Shown here piece by piece: positions 1 to 9,225 of a stretch of DNA of 64,000 nt. The notes beneath the pieces are model-generated. The model ran no database searches, had not been told where the DNA came from, and worked only from the letters and a program-made list of their open reading frames with translations. Source of the stretch: Lunularia cruciata (Eukaryota; Streptophyta; Marchantiopsida; Lunulariales; Lunulariaceae). Each line of letters opens with the position of its first letter. Position 1 is the stretch's first letter. Location of the stretch: the NCBI GenBank assembly GCA_948567375.1, contig OX419755.1, positions 1,927,001 to 1,991,000 on the forward strand, read 5' to 3'. The position numbers and the translations under genes are program-made.

Positions 1-255
1 GGTCTAAGCAAAGAGATAGAAGAGGATTGGCTCAAGCTAAGTCATCAGATGGAGGAGGCATGGAACTTCTTTGTTGAGAAGCTGAAAGAAGGAAGACAAC
101 TTTGAGCACTACAAATGAAGCACCATGAACTCAAGTTCAAGGTTGAGAAATTAGAGAATCAACTTTATGAGGAGGAGAGAATGAACTTGTAATCCTTGCA
201 GTTAAGAGAGCACACTAACAAGCAATTTGAGAAAACCTACCAAACTTATTGTTAG
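1..255 (+). pseudogene. Coiled-coil ORF fragment, open at left edge
   Basis: Frame 1 from the first base reads a Glu/Lys/Leu-rich, heptad-like stretch (for example EKLKEGRQL, then VEKLENQLYEEE), broken by TGA near 105 and TAA/TAG stops further on. Composition and style resemble the coiled-coil ORF at 13.3-14.4 kb, so it is probably the tail of another copy of that family. No catalytic domain is recognised. The start lies outside the window. Function unknown. Confidence 0.4.
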
Positions 256-1384
256 AAATAGCTAGGTATCAAGCTCAAACAAATCAGTTAATTAGGTACT
301 TTAGAGGTGAGCGTAGTCCAATACTCCCAAAAATCTAAGCCAAAGGCACTCCTCCAAAGAAAAGCCCTTCAGAAACACTAGCACTCTACTAGGTCTAGTC
401 TATACCTAGAGTCATATAGTAGATGGTACTCAAAATTGTTTACATGCTTCATGAGTAGTGCACTCTAAGTTGTTCATGACTTTAGAGTTGTAGGTCCAAA
501 TTTTGTAGTATAAAATTAGATTTGAGGAAGAATTAACACCTTCCTTGACACCTATTAAGTGCTCAATCAACTTACAAATGATTAGGATAAGATAGGATTA
601 CGATATTAAGCAAGTGATCTACAATATAGATTAGGATTTTTAGGAGTTCCAATTAGGCTCTTCATCCCTTTGGCTCAAAGCCACATAGATACTTAAGGCT
701 GAGGACCAAAGGCACTCATGTTCATTTTTTCATACTTCATTGACACGTAGAGAGTGCTCAAAATCCTTTGCAAGTTTTATAACTTTCCATTTTATGTGTT
801 GTCAAGGTATCTAAGCAAATGTAGAGATGAAGAATTTCACAATAAGATATCAAGTGCTAAGTAACAAGTAGGTACTTGCCATTGATCAAGGTGTACACTA
901 TAGGGTCTGAAGGAGTGAACCTATACAAAGAGTGGATGTGCAATACCACAGAATTGAAAAACTCAATATTTGGCCAACATGAAGTGAATCATGTAAGTTT
1001 TGCCTTTTGGGAAGGAACACATTTGCAATAATGATGACTTTAGTACGGAATGGCTCTTGAAGTGAAGCAATCCATCACCTTCCAGAGAAACCATGATTAG
1101 AACTTAGAGTAAAAGTGATTCTTTTTGTTTTCTTTTTCTTGTAGTGTGCCACAATGAGTGACATTGTCCTCTTTTGACACTGGTTACTACCCAAGAGATT
1201 AAACAAGAAAAATAAGAAAAATTGTGACAATTTGCTTCACTCTTAGTCATTTCCAACATGTATTCTTGTGGGAACCATTTATTCTTATTGATTATACTAT
1301 AAGTACATTAATATTGGGTTATCACAAGGCTAAAATGTGAATACAAAAGAATTGAGATTTGGATGCCCAAGATATGATTACATA
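256..1384. other. Stretch without recognisable gene
   Basis: AT-rich sequence with frequent stops in all frames. A segment near 1140-1230 (gagtgacattgt... then ...ggttactacccaagagatt) resembles 14.97-15.07 kb, which follows the large coiled-coil ORF. This suggests that 1-1260 is the 3' portion of a second copy of that family. Confidence 0.4.
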
Positions 1385-1511
1385 TGCACAACATTGGACT
1401 TATTCATGACTGCTCATTATTGCAATTTGCTATCTAGATTATGGTGTGTCTTCATTATCTTAACTTCTCCTTCTCATGTTTTGGTAGTACCCTCATATCA
1501 TGCAATAGCAT
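1385..1511 (+). repeat. 5' LTR remnant of the copia element
   Basis: Contains tgcacaacat, then ttcatgactgctcattattgc, then tcttcattatcttaacttctc, matching in order the segment at 5603-5735. True LTR ends are not visible because the flanks are too diverged. Confidence 0.6.
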
Positions 1512-1663
1512 GGTAGCCTCAAAATAGAGCTATTTTAATTCTACAAGTTATGGGCTCATATTAACTTCAAATAGTGTAACACTCCTAAATTGTATGTATG
1601 CACACCATCTAAAACCTGCAAACACACATGATCATATTCTCTTTTTTTTGAAACAAAATCACC

Positions 1664-2480
1664 ATGGTTGAGCAAGCCTCAATGCCTTTGAATCTCTACC
1701 ATATTGATCCCCTTCCTAGTGCCAAAAATTGGTCCATATGTAAATATTGCTCTAAACTTATCCTCCGCACCCAAGGCATATGAGATATCACCTCAAGAAC
1801 TTCAAAGCACCCAAAAGAAGGGAGACTTTAAGTAGATGGTTACCACATTGTGTTACATGCTACCAAACTAGCTACTTGGGAGAAGGAGGATGGCAAGGCA
1901 TGAGCATAAATTGGATTGATAGTGTCACCAACAATAGCACTCTAGCACCAACAATAGCACAACTTGATGACCTGCAAGATACCCACAAAAATATGGCACA
2001 AACGGGTTGATACATTTGAGCAAGAAACAACACTTTATAAAAAAAATTCTCTTATGTGAATTCATTACCCTTAAGCTTTGCAATAAAGACACACTCTTTG
2101 TGCTCATTGCTTGCTTACACAAACTTACCAATGGATTGGCAAGTGTTTGAGTGAACATCAATGAAGATGCTCAAGCTACAATTCTATTAGGAGCACTATC
2201 AAAAATAGAGTACTTACCACTTTTCATGCCTCTCATAGTTGTTGAAAGGACTGGCGGGCTCAAGGTAGTTGATGTTAAGGCAACACTATGTATCAATGAG
2301 TTTCATGCTAGCAAAATGGAGAACAAACCAAGCAAGGAACACAAACCAGCTTTTGTCTCAACAACACACATATCAAGAAGGAGCAAGATAGACATCACCT
2401 GCAAATATTGTCACAAAGAAGGCATTAGAAGATAGTTTTTTTATAGCAAGTTGTATTTTCTCCAAGAGCACCCAAGTCAT
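1664..2480 (+). pseudogene. copia gag remnant
   Basis: ATG at 1664 opens a gag-like frame (MVEQASMPLNLYHIDPL) followed by several stops. A segment near 2100-2160 reads LLAYTNLPMDWQVFE, in the style of the UBN2-type gag of copia elements. Near 2399-2430 a possible half zinc knuckle (CKYCHKEGI) fits the CX2C start of CX2CX4HX4C. The assignment rests mainly on position upstream of the copia protease. Confidence 0.5.
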
Positions 2481-2660
2481 ATTCCATAGATCAACATGCC
2501 TCATAGAATTGCTTCACGTGAGCCTGTTGAAACTTGCTCACATCCAGCAACAACCAATCAAACACCAAGCTAAACTCCTCCCATTGTAGTTGTAGTAGTC
2601 TCATCTATATGGTTAACAAATATAATACCATCTTCCCACCAAGATCATGAGTGGTTACTC

Positions 2661-3101
2661 TTGAGTATGTCTACAACATCCCCTGCTAGGCTTAATAGAC
2701 TAGTCCTTGACTCTAGTGCAAACTATCATATCACCAATGATGGTATTGCTCTTCATGATTACAAGACTCTCAACATTGATAAACCCATCATCCATGGAGA
2801 TGGCTGTGCTGCCAATGCTATTGGTATAGATACACTTTGTGTCTACACCATAATTGGTCAAACACTTGCTTTTGAACAATGCTTGCTTTGCCCCAACCTA
2901 GACATGACATTACTATCCATCCAAGCTCTTGGGGCTGTTGGTGCATGGGTTTTATTAGAAGGAAATAGTGCCTTTGTACACAAAGATAGACATACACTAG
3001 CTCTTGTAAATGTAGTTGATAGTCTTTACAAGCTTGATGGCTCAATTCTCTATCCACATGAGATCAATGTTGTAGCTATCACACATAATGCCATATTTTA
3101 A
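2661..3101 (+). pseudogene. copia protease / GAG-pre-integrase
   Basis: The frame contains LDSSANYHITND near residues 16-27, the copia aspartic-protease site (usually D-[ST]-G-A; here DSSA, so Gly is lost). Further on, LLCPNLDMTLLSIQALG matches the family's 'VP.L..NLLS...L' segment and LYKL closes the pre-integrase part. The role in an intact element is to cleave the Gag-Pol polyprotein. No stop interrupts this 146-residue stretch, although the element as a whole is dead. Confidence 0.75.
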
Positions 3102-3239
3102 CACCAATGCTTGGAGGATCTTGGGGCCTCATATATGGGAAAACTATGCAACTTTGTCACAGATCTACCCTATACCAGTCTACCTCATGGAGTGTGAAAA
3201 ACTTGTGCTTTGGCTAAATCCCACTATGCACTAGTTCTT

Positions 3240-3997
3240 TCCATCCATGATATCTCACACACTACCACAATGAAATTAGAATAAGTTTATGCAGATTTGG
3301 CTAGCCTTATGCATAGATTGCTCCAAGGAAATCTTTACTTTCTTATCATATATGACAAACTCACTTGTATAGTCAATGTTTCACCTATCATTGACAATTA
3401 GACACCTCAAGTCATACCAGAGTAGGATGGATATATCTTTGGGTCGCCGCTTGAAAACCTTATGCACAAATAGTGGAAGTAAATTTTTTAACACTTTAAT
3501 CAAACTATATTTGTAAGAGTGTAGAATCATCAAGGAAACACCACCGCCATGATCAAATTGGGTTTCAAAATGAGCCATTTGCACACTTGTCAAAAGGGTA
3601 TGGGCTATGATGCACACTACAAGCAAATATAATGGCTATTGGCAAAGCATCATCTTAACCATTGCATACTTAATAAACCACAACCCAATTCAAATCTGCA
3701 TTGGTGTACACTATGGGAGGCTTGGAGTGGCCTTAAACCCAATTTGGAACACTTGCACACATGGAGCTGCCATGCCTTCATCCTTGATGATCTACATACC
3801 TTGGGGAAAATTTGTCTCATGTACAATAGATGGGACAAATGGGTACATTTTCTACATTCTAGATATGGGTGGATGGTTATGTTTGCATCATGCCTTTTTC
3901 ATGGAACACACCATACCTAAACCTATAGCAATTGAGGTTGACACTAGGTCTATTGATGGCTATGATTTCTTTAATGACCTTGTAGATGGCACAAAAT
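3240..3997 (+). pseudogene. copia integrase remnant
   Basis: Fragments in several frames match the copia integrase C-terminal half: LWEAWSGLKPNLEHLHTWSC near 3705-3770 corresponds to the usual 'P.E.W.G.KP...HLR.FGC' block. The upstream catalytic part (about 3250-3600) is shredded by stops. Open stretches in two overlapping frames (3607-3999 and 3639-3920) show frameshifting. Confidence 0.65.
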
Positions 3998-4239
3998 AAA
4001 TCAATGAAATGTACCTATTCTTCCCTAAGGTAAAGTGTCAGCAATCACACCACAAAACCTGATACCACCATTAGACACACATCCCATTGTCTTACACATG
4101 TCCACAAGAACTCCACAACCATCTTGTTGGTACCTTGTAACCTCATTTGATGCTATAGTAGCATCCGATGATAGTGATTTCTTGTCATAGTGAATTGGTA
4201 ATACGACACAACATTTTGTTGCCCTCCACTAAACCAGCA

Positions 4240-5420
4240 TTGTAGCACTATGTAGTGACAATGCAGAATGTCGGAGTGAAGCCATGCAAGCAAAATATGA
4301 TTCCCTCATTTGCATGCATGTTTCACCAAGATGCCTTGCTTTGATATACCTCCTTCTAAAAATCTCACTCGTTCTAAGTGGGTCTGCAAAATCAAGAATG
4401 CACATGTGGTGGCTCAAGGTTACACCCAAGTAGTTTAAAGCCCATATGGTGGCTCAAAGCTACACCTAAGTTGCTTGCATTGACTACTAGACACCATTTG
4501 CATTGGTTGTTACAATGGGTATGATTTATATCCTCCTCGGGCTAGCTATAGCACATCTGTCTCCTTGTCAAAAAACTAGATGTTGTCATAGGTTACCTAA
4601 ATATGACACTCAAACACAATGTTTATCTAGCACTCTTGACGGGTTATGTCACCCTCATGACCATTTAAAAACTGCAAAAAGCATTGTATGGTCTTCAACA
4701 ATTTGGTCATGAGTGGTTCAAAACATTTACTTTACAACCAATGCTTGTTCCAAATCATAAAGAAAGGACAAACATTGTATCTCATTCTATATGTCAATGA
4801 CATCCACTCATCACAACATCCTCATCACTAGTTGTTACAATCAAGCACCATCTTACTAATACCTTTGACATCAAAGAGCTTGGTCTTCCATGCCACTTAT
4901 TTAGCATTCAGATCCTTTCCCTTGAAATTGGTAGCATTACCATAATACAAATTGGCTATCTCAAAAGGGTTCTCTCTTAGGCCAACTTTGCCAACCTGCA
5001 TTCAGTTTGCAAACCCCTTGTTCTTGGAGCTTAATTCACTAGAGTTGCTGCCCAAGAAGCCAAAACCAAACACCCCTTTTGGCAGCTTCTTGGAAAACTA
5101 AACTATGCTACTACCTACACATGTCCAACCTTGCTCAAAATCTCTCTCCACTTGCTCAACACTCATCCCATCCCACCAATACACATTGTGAAGCTCTCAA
5201 AGATATATGTCGTTGCATTATAGATATCATCAATCACTATATTTTTTACTCAACATTGCATAGCGCCAACCTTAGTTTCTTTTGCCAATGCGGATTGGAC
5301 CAACCAATGCTTATCTTGCAAGTCCTACACATGTGTTATTTTACTTTTCAATTCTACTTCTATTATTTGGTTCATCAAGAATTAGACAGCGGTTGCACTC
5401 TCAATGGTTGAAGCCAAGGA
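4240..5420 (+). pseudogene. copia reverse transcriptase / RNase H remnant
   Basis: Recognisable blocks in order: LDVVIGYLN (first catalytic Asp region), KLQKALYGLQQFGHEWF near 4668-4720, a decayed YVDD-like site (YVND; frame broken by a stop) near 4790, FDIKELGLP near 4865, LGKLNYAT near 5090, and a VEAKDY segment near 5400 from the RNase H end (usually S.EAEY). Stops and frame changes occur throughout. Confidence 0.75.
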
Positions 5421-5602
5421 TTATGCACTCACTATAATAGGCTATGAGGCAACATGGACACAAAACTCCCTTTGCTTGTTTGTTCATACCTCCCTCATTC
5501 AAGCACACCCTAATTCACCAAACCCTACTATGGCCATGTTATAAGTCAAGGGAGGTTTGAGTACTACTACATGGCATGCCCATTGCACCATGTGTGCCCT
5601 CT

Positions 5603-5735
5603 GTGCACAACACTATATCAATTCATGACCGCTCATTATTGCAATAGGGTATTTAGAGCCATCTTCACTATCTTAAGTTCTCTATATCATGTTTTTATAG
5701 TAGCCTTTTTCCATATCTTTTTATATCTCATATCT
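5603..5735 (+). repeat. 3' LTR remnant of the copia element
   Basis: Imperfect direct repeat of 1385-1511 (tgcacaacac, attcatgaccgctcattattgc, cttcactatcttaagttctc). A purine-rich aagtcaagggaggt about 60 bases upstream could be the polypurine tract. Confidence 0.6.
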
Positions 5736-5821
5736 TGCATTAACAATTGTGGTACCTACATTTATTGTTTTGGATTGTTTGTTAAAGTTTTGAAGGAGAA
5801 GTGCTTTTGGTAAAGCCAAAG

Positions 5822-6434
5822 GAGTGCTAAATGGGGAAGAAATATGAAGAATTGTGTGTTTGGCATAAACCCAAAGTCAACCTCGGGTCAAGTCCAAAGG
5901 ACCCAAATGGACAAGAGAGAAAGTCAAAGATGAGGACTTTGTATTGGGTAGCGCAACCTAATTCGAAGAACCTATAACAAAATTCTTTGAGGTATGCCAA
6001 ATCAAGAAAGTATATGGGAAGAAAGTGACTACCTCGGGATCAAGAAGTTCTTGACAGTGACAAGAAACAACTTCACAAAATTGGTGAGTGGCACGGATCA
6101 GTGACTAAAGAATGATTGATTAGCAAAGGATTATAAAATCAAGATTTTTGTGAGGAAGCACTGCAATGTCTAAATTCTACCCTGTCCCTATTCAGAGTCA
6201 AACCAAAGGAATGCAAATTGCCAATATGCAAGAAGAAGAGTGGGTTAGAATCTTGGGTATGATCTTTCACAAAGGAGAGTGAGGAAACATACAATGGCCC
6301 CAAAAGTGACTAAGCAGAGTGCGGTGAGGGGTCTTGCCTTGTGCAGATTAGATGTAGTGGCAAGGATCAAAATCTTATCAAGACTTTGTATCATGTTCAT
6401 GGCCTAGAACTAGAATTTTAGTTTTCCAAGTTTT
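5822..6434. other. Upstream part of the coiled-coil ORF family, degraded
   Basis: Lys/Glu/Ser-rich fragments in shifting frames, no recognised domain. It probably belongs to the same unit as the ORF starting at 6435, judged from composition and lack of an intervening boundary. Confidence 0.3.
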
Positions 6435-6832
6435 ATGGTAGAAATCACCGTGAGTGATTGCAAGGATGGGCCAAAGCACAAAGGGAAGAGAGAGAATCCA
6501 GCTCAATGTATTGAGTTGGATTGGAGATTAGTCTCTGGGAGAGAAGTAGAAGAAGTAGGAGGTACCACCTTTTATAAGAAGTGTGATGCCTCAAAAGAGA
6601 CTACCAAGGTGAGAAATTCTTTCAATCGTCCTTGCACCAAGAATGGGTATAAGGTGGATAGCTATAGAGACCCATTGAGGAGAGGGATTGTGAGCATGAT
6701 GATGGCAATGTTCAAGCTAGAGCAAACCACCAATGTCACGATGCAATAGGCAATGTTCTTTCATCAAATGTTTGCAAGAGAAGCAATAGATTGGGAGAAG
6801 TGTTTGCATCAACAAGTGGGGCAGATGATTAC
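6435..6832 (+). pseudogene. Unrecognised ORF, 5' part, split by element A
   Basis: A 104-residue open frame ends at a TAG (near 6747) and continues in the same frame to the insertion point, reading FAREAIDWEKCLHQQVGQM. If element A and one copy of its ATTAC duplication are removed, this frame runs straight into the ORF at 12521 (reading GWMMDMQPHYFVPFV). So the two halves were one reading frame before insertion. No known family recognised; a related HY..F..HFY.GLNLL segment recurs near 63.3 kb, so this is a repeated family, possibly a non-autonomous element. Confidence 0.5.
6828..6832 (+). repeat. Target-site duplication ATTAC (left)
   Basis: ATTAC immediately before TGTAACAAT of the 5' LTR matches ATTAC at 12516-12520. 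Confidence 0.9.
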
Positions 6833-6902
6833 TGTAACAATATGGAGCTTAGCGATAAAGTCAGTCAGGCTCACGAAGTAGCACATAAGACAGATTAGCC
6901 TA

Positions 6903-7004
6903 GAATATTCCAGAAGTATCTAGGAAGCTTCTTGGGAAGCTTCCCGGTTAGCTTAGCTTGCACCTTAAGTAAGTAGCTTCTAGAAGGAAGCTTCTAGAAG
7001 CTTC
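6903..7004 (+). promoter_or_regulatory. Heat-shock-element array in 5' LTR
   Basis: GAAtaTTCcaGAA at 6903-6915 is a perfect three-unit heat-shock element (GAAnnTTCnnGAA). At 6987-7004 GAAgcTTCtaGAAgcTTC is a perfect four-unit array. GAAGCTTC modules also lie near 6923 and 6937. Heat-shock factors bind such arrays, and the plant element ONSEN is driven this way. That this LTR is heat-responsive is an inference. The array sits about 190-290 bases upstream of the TATA box. Confidence 0.65.
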
Positions 7005-7193
7005 CAACTAGCTTAGCTTGCACGCCAAGTAGGCGGTTTCTAGAAGGAAGCTTCTTGAGAAGCTTCCTAGTTAACTTGGCTTGCACTCTAAGAAAGCGGC
7101 TTGAGGAAGCTTCCTAGTTAACTTGGCTTGCACTCTAAGAAAGCGGCTTGAGGAAGCTTCTTGAGAAGCTTCTCAAGGGCCTTGTATGCTACC

Positions 7194-7201
7194 TATAAAT
7201 A
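7194..7201 (+). promoter_or_regulatory. TATA box in 5' LTR
   Basis: TATAAATA in the context gctacctataaatacc, conserved in most LTR copies (for example near 25406, 48740 and 60534). It is the probable core promoter for element transcription, with R starting a few tens of bases downstream. The 3' LTR copy of A has the altered form cattaaata. Confidence 0.7.
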
Positions 7202-7306
7202 CCAAAGCCAAAGCTCATGCTAGGCATTTGGAGTTTTCCCTCATTCAAGTGTCCCAATGTGTGTTTCCATTCTCCTATTTCTCTCCTTGGTTTTGGTCTT
7301 TTACAT

Positions 7307-7321
7307 TGGTATCAGAGCAGG
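7307..7321 (+). other. Primer-binding site (initiator-Met tRNA)
   Basis: TGGTATCAGAGCAGG follows the LTR end after one base. TGGTATCAGAGC is complementary to the 3' end of plant initiator-methionine tRNA, the usual primer for minus-strand DNA synthesis. Confidence 0.9.
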
Positions 7322-7576
7322 AATGGGATGGATGGAATTTATGGACCACCAAATCCACTTCCGCCAAACCATTAGGACTTTCATATCCAGATATTACCAA
7401 AGCATTGTTTCACACAATTCATCACCTCACGCTTTGGGTAGGATTTTCTACATATGATCATCGTGTCAAAGGAACCCTTAATACTTCCAGTTGTAACTTA
7501 TGGAGAACGGTGGACGTGTTGTATCTATGTGTTAATCAACTAGATAAATTGGGGGTAGTGGAATAGAGTAGTAGCA
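7322..7576 (+). other. Untranslated leader of element A
   Basis: Leader between primer site and gag start. It contains short open stretches but nothing resembling gag. Equivalent leader sequence is seen in B and C. No function assigned beyond the 5' untranslated/packaging region. Confidence 0.5.
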
Positions 7577-8476
7577 ATGGCGGCAATACCGGATGTTATC
7601 CTTGCAATGCAACAACAAATCAAGCATCTTACTTGATTGTTGGATGAACAAGACCAGCAACAACGAGAACAGATAGACAAAGTGCCAGTTTGAGATGGAG
7701 AAGATCGCATTCGATTTCCGAAACCCAAGGTGTTTGAAGGCAAGAATCTTCCAAGCATAGTGGAGAATTTAGTGTTTGACTATGAACATTACTTTGAAGC
7801 CACCAATCTTCAAGACAAGCGGAAACAAATTCTCTTGGCTTCTAGCCAGTTGGATGGCGTGGCAAAACTTTGGTGGCGATTCCAAGTAGAAAGAGTCGAA
7901 CGACAAATTGTTACACCAATTTTGACATGGGCAGAATTCAAGGATGCAATACTTGGTTGATTTTAGACTATAAATGCCACCCAAGCTGCACGAGATAAAT
8001 TGGCGGAGTTGAGGCAGATTGGCTCAGTGAGAAGCTACATCACACAATTTCAAAATATCATCATGCAAATTCTAGATATCCAAGAAGGTGAAGTTCTGGA
8101 TCGATTTGTGCAAGGATTGAAGTCATGAACCAGATTGGAAGTGACCATGCGAGAGCCACATAACATAGAAGAAGCCATGCAATTGGCTGAGCATTTTGAC
8201 TCCTTAGTTGCAACAACTTGGTCTCGACCTTGACCTACACAAAACCTACCAGTACCACGAATGGAAGAACCGGTACCAATGGAGATTGATGCTATCCAAT
8301 GAAGACCACTTGGCACAATAGATAAAGAAAGATTACAACAAAATGGAGGTTGCTTTTATTGTTGCTAAGTTGGACATCACATTGCTGAATGTCCACTTAG
8401 GAATGGACGACCTCGACAAGTTGCCCAGATGGAGTTTGTGGAACAAAATGATCAGGGAAACGAAGAATCCCAGTAG
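7577..8476 (+). pseudogene. gag: gag of element A
   Basis: ATG at 7577 (MAAIPDVILAMQQQ) opens a frame with retrotransposon-gag features: FPKPKVFEGKNLP, then YFEATNL, the WWRF segment near 7870, and near 8351-8392 a zinc knuckle CX2CX4HX4C (CFYCC.VGHHIAEC, with a stop inside it). Several TAG/TAA/TGA codons interrupt it. The final TAG at 8474-8476 is conserved in B and C and looks like the true gag terminator, because pol runs in the -1 frame across it. Gag would form the virus-like particle and bind element RNA. Confidence 0.85.
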
Positions 8477-8506
8477 GAGATTTCAAGCCACCTACTAGGA
8501 GCTTGA
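8455..8506 (+). promoter_or_regulatory. Candidate -1 ribosomal frameshift signal (slippery site + pseudoknot)
   Basis: G GGA AAC at 8455-8461 is in the gag frame, 12 bases before the gag TAG. Pol is open in the -1 frame from 8452 on. A 10-base spacer is followed by stem 1 (8472-8477 with 8491-8496, agtagg/cctact) and stem 2 (loop bases 8483-8488 with 8501-8506, tcaagc/gcttga), giving an H-type pseudoknot with loops of 5, 2 and 4 bases. C has GGGAAAT and can form all pairs; B also can, with two paired substitutions. Inferred from sequence; no expression data. Confidence 0.65.
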
Positions 8507-8988
8507 TTAGTTGCAATGGGATTGAAGGCTTGACCTATGCAAGTTTGCTTCACTTGCAAGGTACGATATCTAATCGGGGTTGTAGGATTTTGGTTGATTC
8601 TAGAAGTTCAAAGAATTGCATATCTATGCAAGTAGCAAAGGAATTGGGTATTCCTATCAAGCCAGTGATTGGAAATAGTTTGATGATGGCCGATGGTAGA
8701 AAAGGTTCTGCATTCCACACCTCGCATCTTGTTACCTTCAAGATTGGGAAGGAGTATTTGGAGTGTATGAGGTTTGTAGTGGCACATCTACACTATGATA
8801 TCATTCTGGGTCTACCTTGGCTTGAACGTCATAAGGTTCAATTCGATTGGACCCAACGTCAAATTCAAGTACAACACCAAGGTAGGAATTTCCGATTAGG
8901 TTTTTTGGCACCTCTGAGTAAGACACCTAAGAATAGTCAGTCCCAAGATGGGAAGTTTGTTGAGAAGGTAGCCATAGAGCAAATCTAG
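8473..8988 (+). pseudogene. pol: Protease region of element A pol
   Basis: In the -1 frame relative to gag. LVDSRSSKNCISMQVAKELG contains the aspartic-protease site; the usual DSG is DSR here, so the active site is altered. ILGLPWLERHKVQFDW near 8800-8850 is the C-terminal flap region of gypsy proteases. The stretch from 8503 is open for 161 codons and ends at TAG 8986. It would cleave the polyprotein. Confidence 0.85.
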
Positions 8989-9225
8989 AAGGGAGATGAG
9001 TCCCAAGATGGGAAGTTTGCCAAGAAGGCAACCATGGAGCAAGCTTGGAAGAGAGATGAGTCCCTAGAAGGGAAGTTTGTTAATGAAGCAGCCACAGAGC
9101 AAGCTTTGGAGGAAGATAAGTCTGTATTTGTGGTGTGGATCAAGCCGATTGCACAAGAACAATCTGAGGAGGGCCATGTGCCGCATCAAGTAACGGTTGA
9201 TTGGATAGTTTAGGAGTCTGCAGAT
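8989..9225 (+). other. Protease-RT linker with internal repeats
   Basis: A roughly 60-base unit (gatgagtcccaagatgggaag...) is repeated about three times between 8935 and 9110, encoding a Lys/Ala/Glu-rich linker (DGKF..KA..EQ). The same repeated linker is in C (50480-50660), so it predates the insertions. Confidence 0.6.

Larger units (their letters stand above)
1385..5735 (+). mobile_element. Degraded Ty1/copia LTR retrotransposon
   Basis: Two imperfect direct repeats (1385-1511 and 5603-5735) flank gag-like, protease, integrase and reverse transcriptase/RNase H remnants in the copia order PR-IN-RT-RH. Integrase before RT is diagnostic of copia rather than gypsy. Every domain carries stops and frameshifts, so the copy is dead and old. 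Outer LTR termini and target duplications could not be set, so the ends are approximate. Confidence 0.8.
6833..7305 (+). repeat. 5' LTR of element A (473 bp)
   Basis: TG...CA boundaries are set by the target duplication on the left and the primer-binding site on the right. It holds a perfect heat-shock-type element at 6903-6915, further GAAGCTTC modules, a 47-bp exact tandem duplication (7060-7106 and 7107-7153) absent from the 3' LTR, and a TATA box near 7194. Confidence 0.95.

Noticed and set aside
8989..9110. Repeated 60-base units as a CRISPR-like or satellite array
   Set aside because: They are in frame within pol, encode a linker, and recur at the same place in C.
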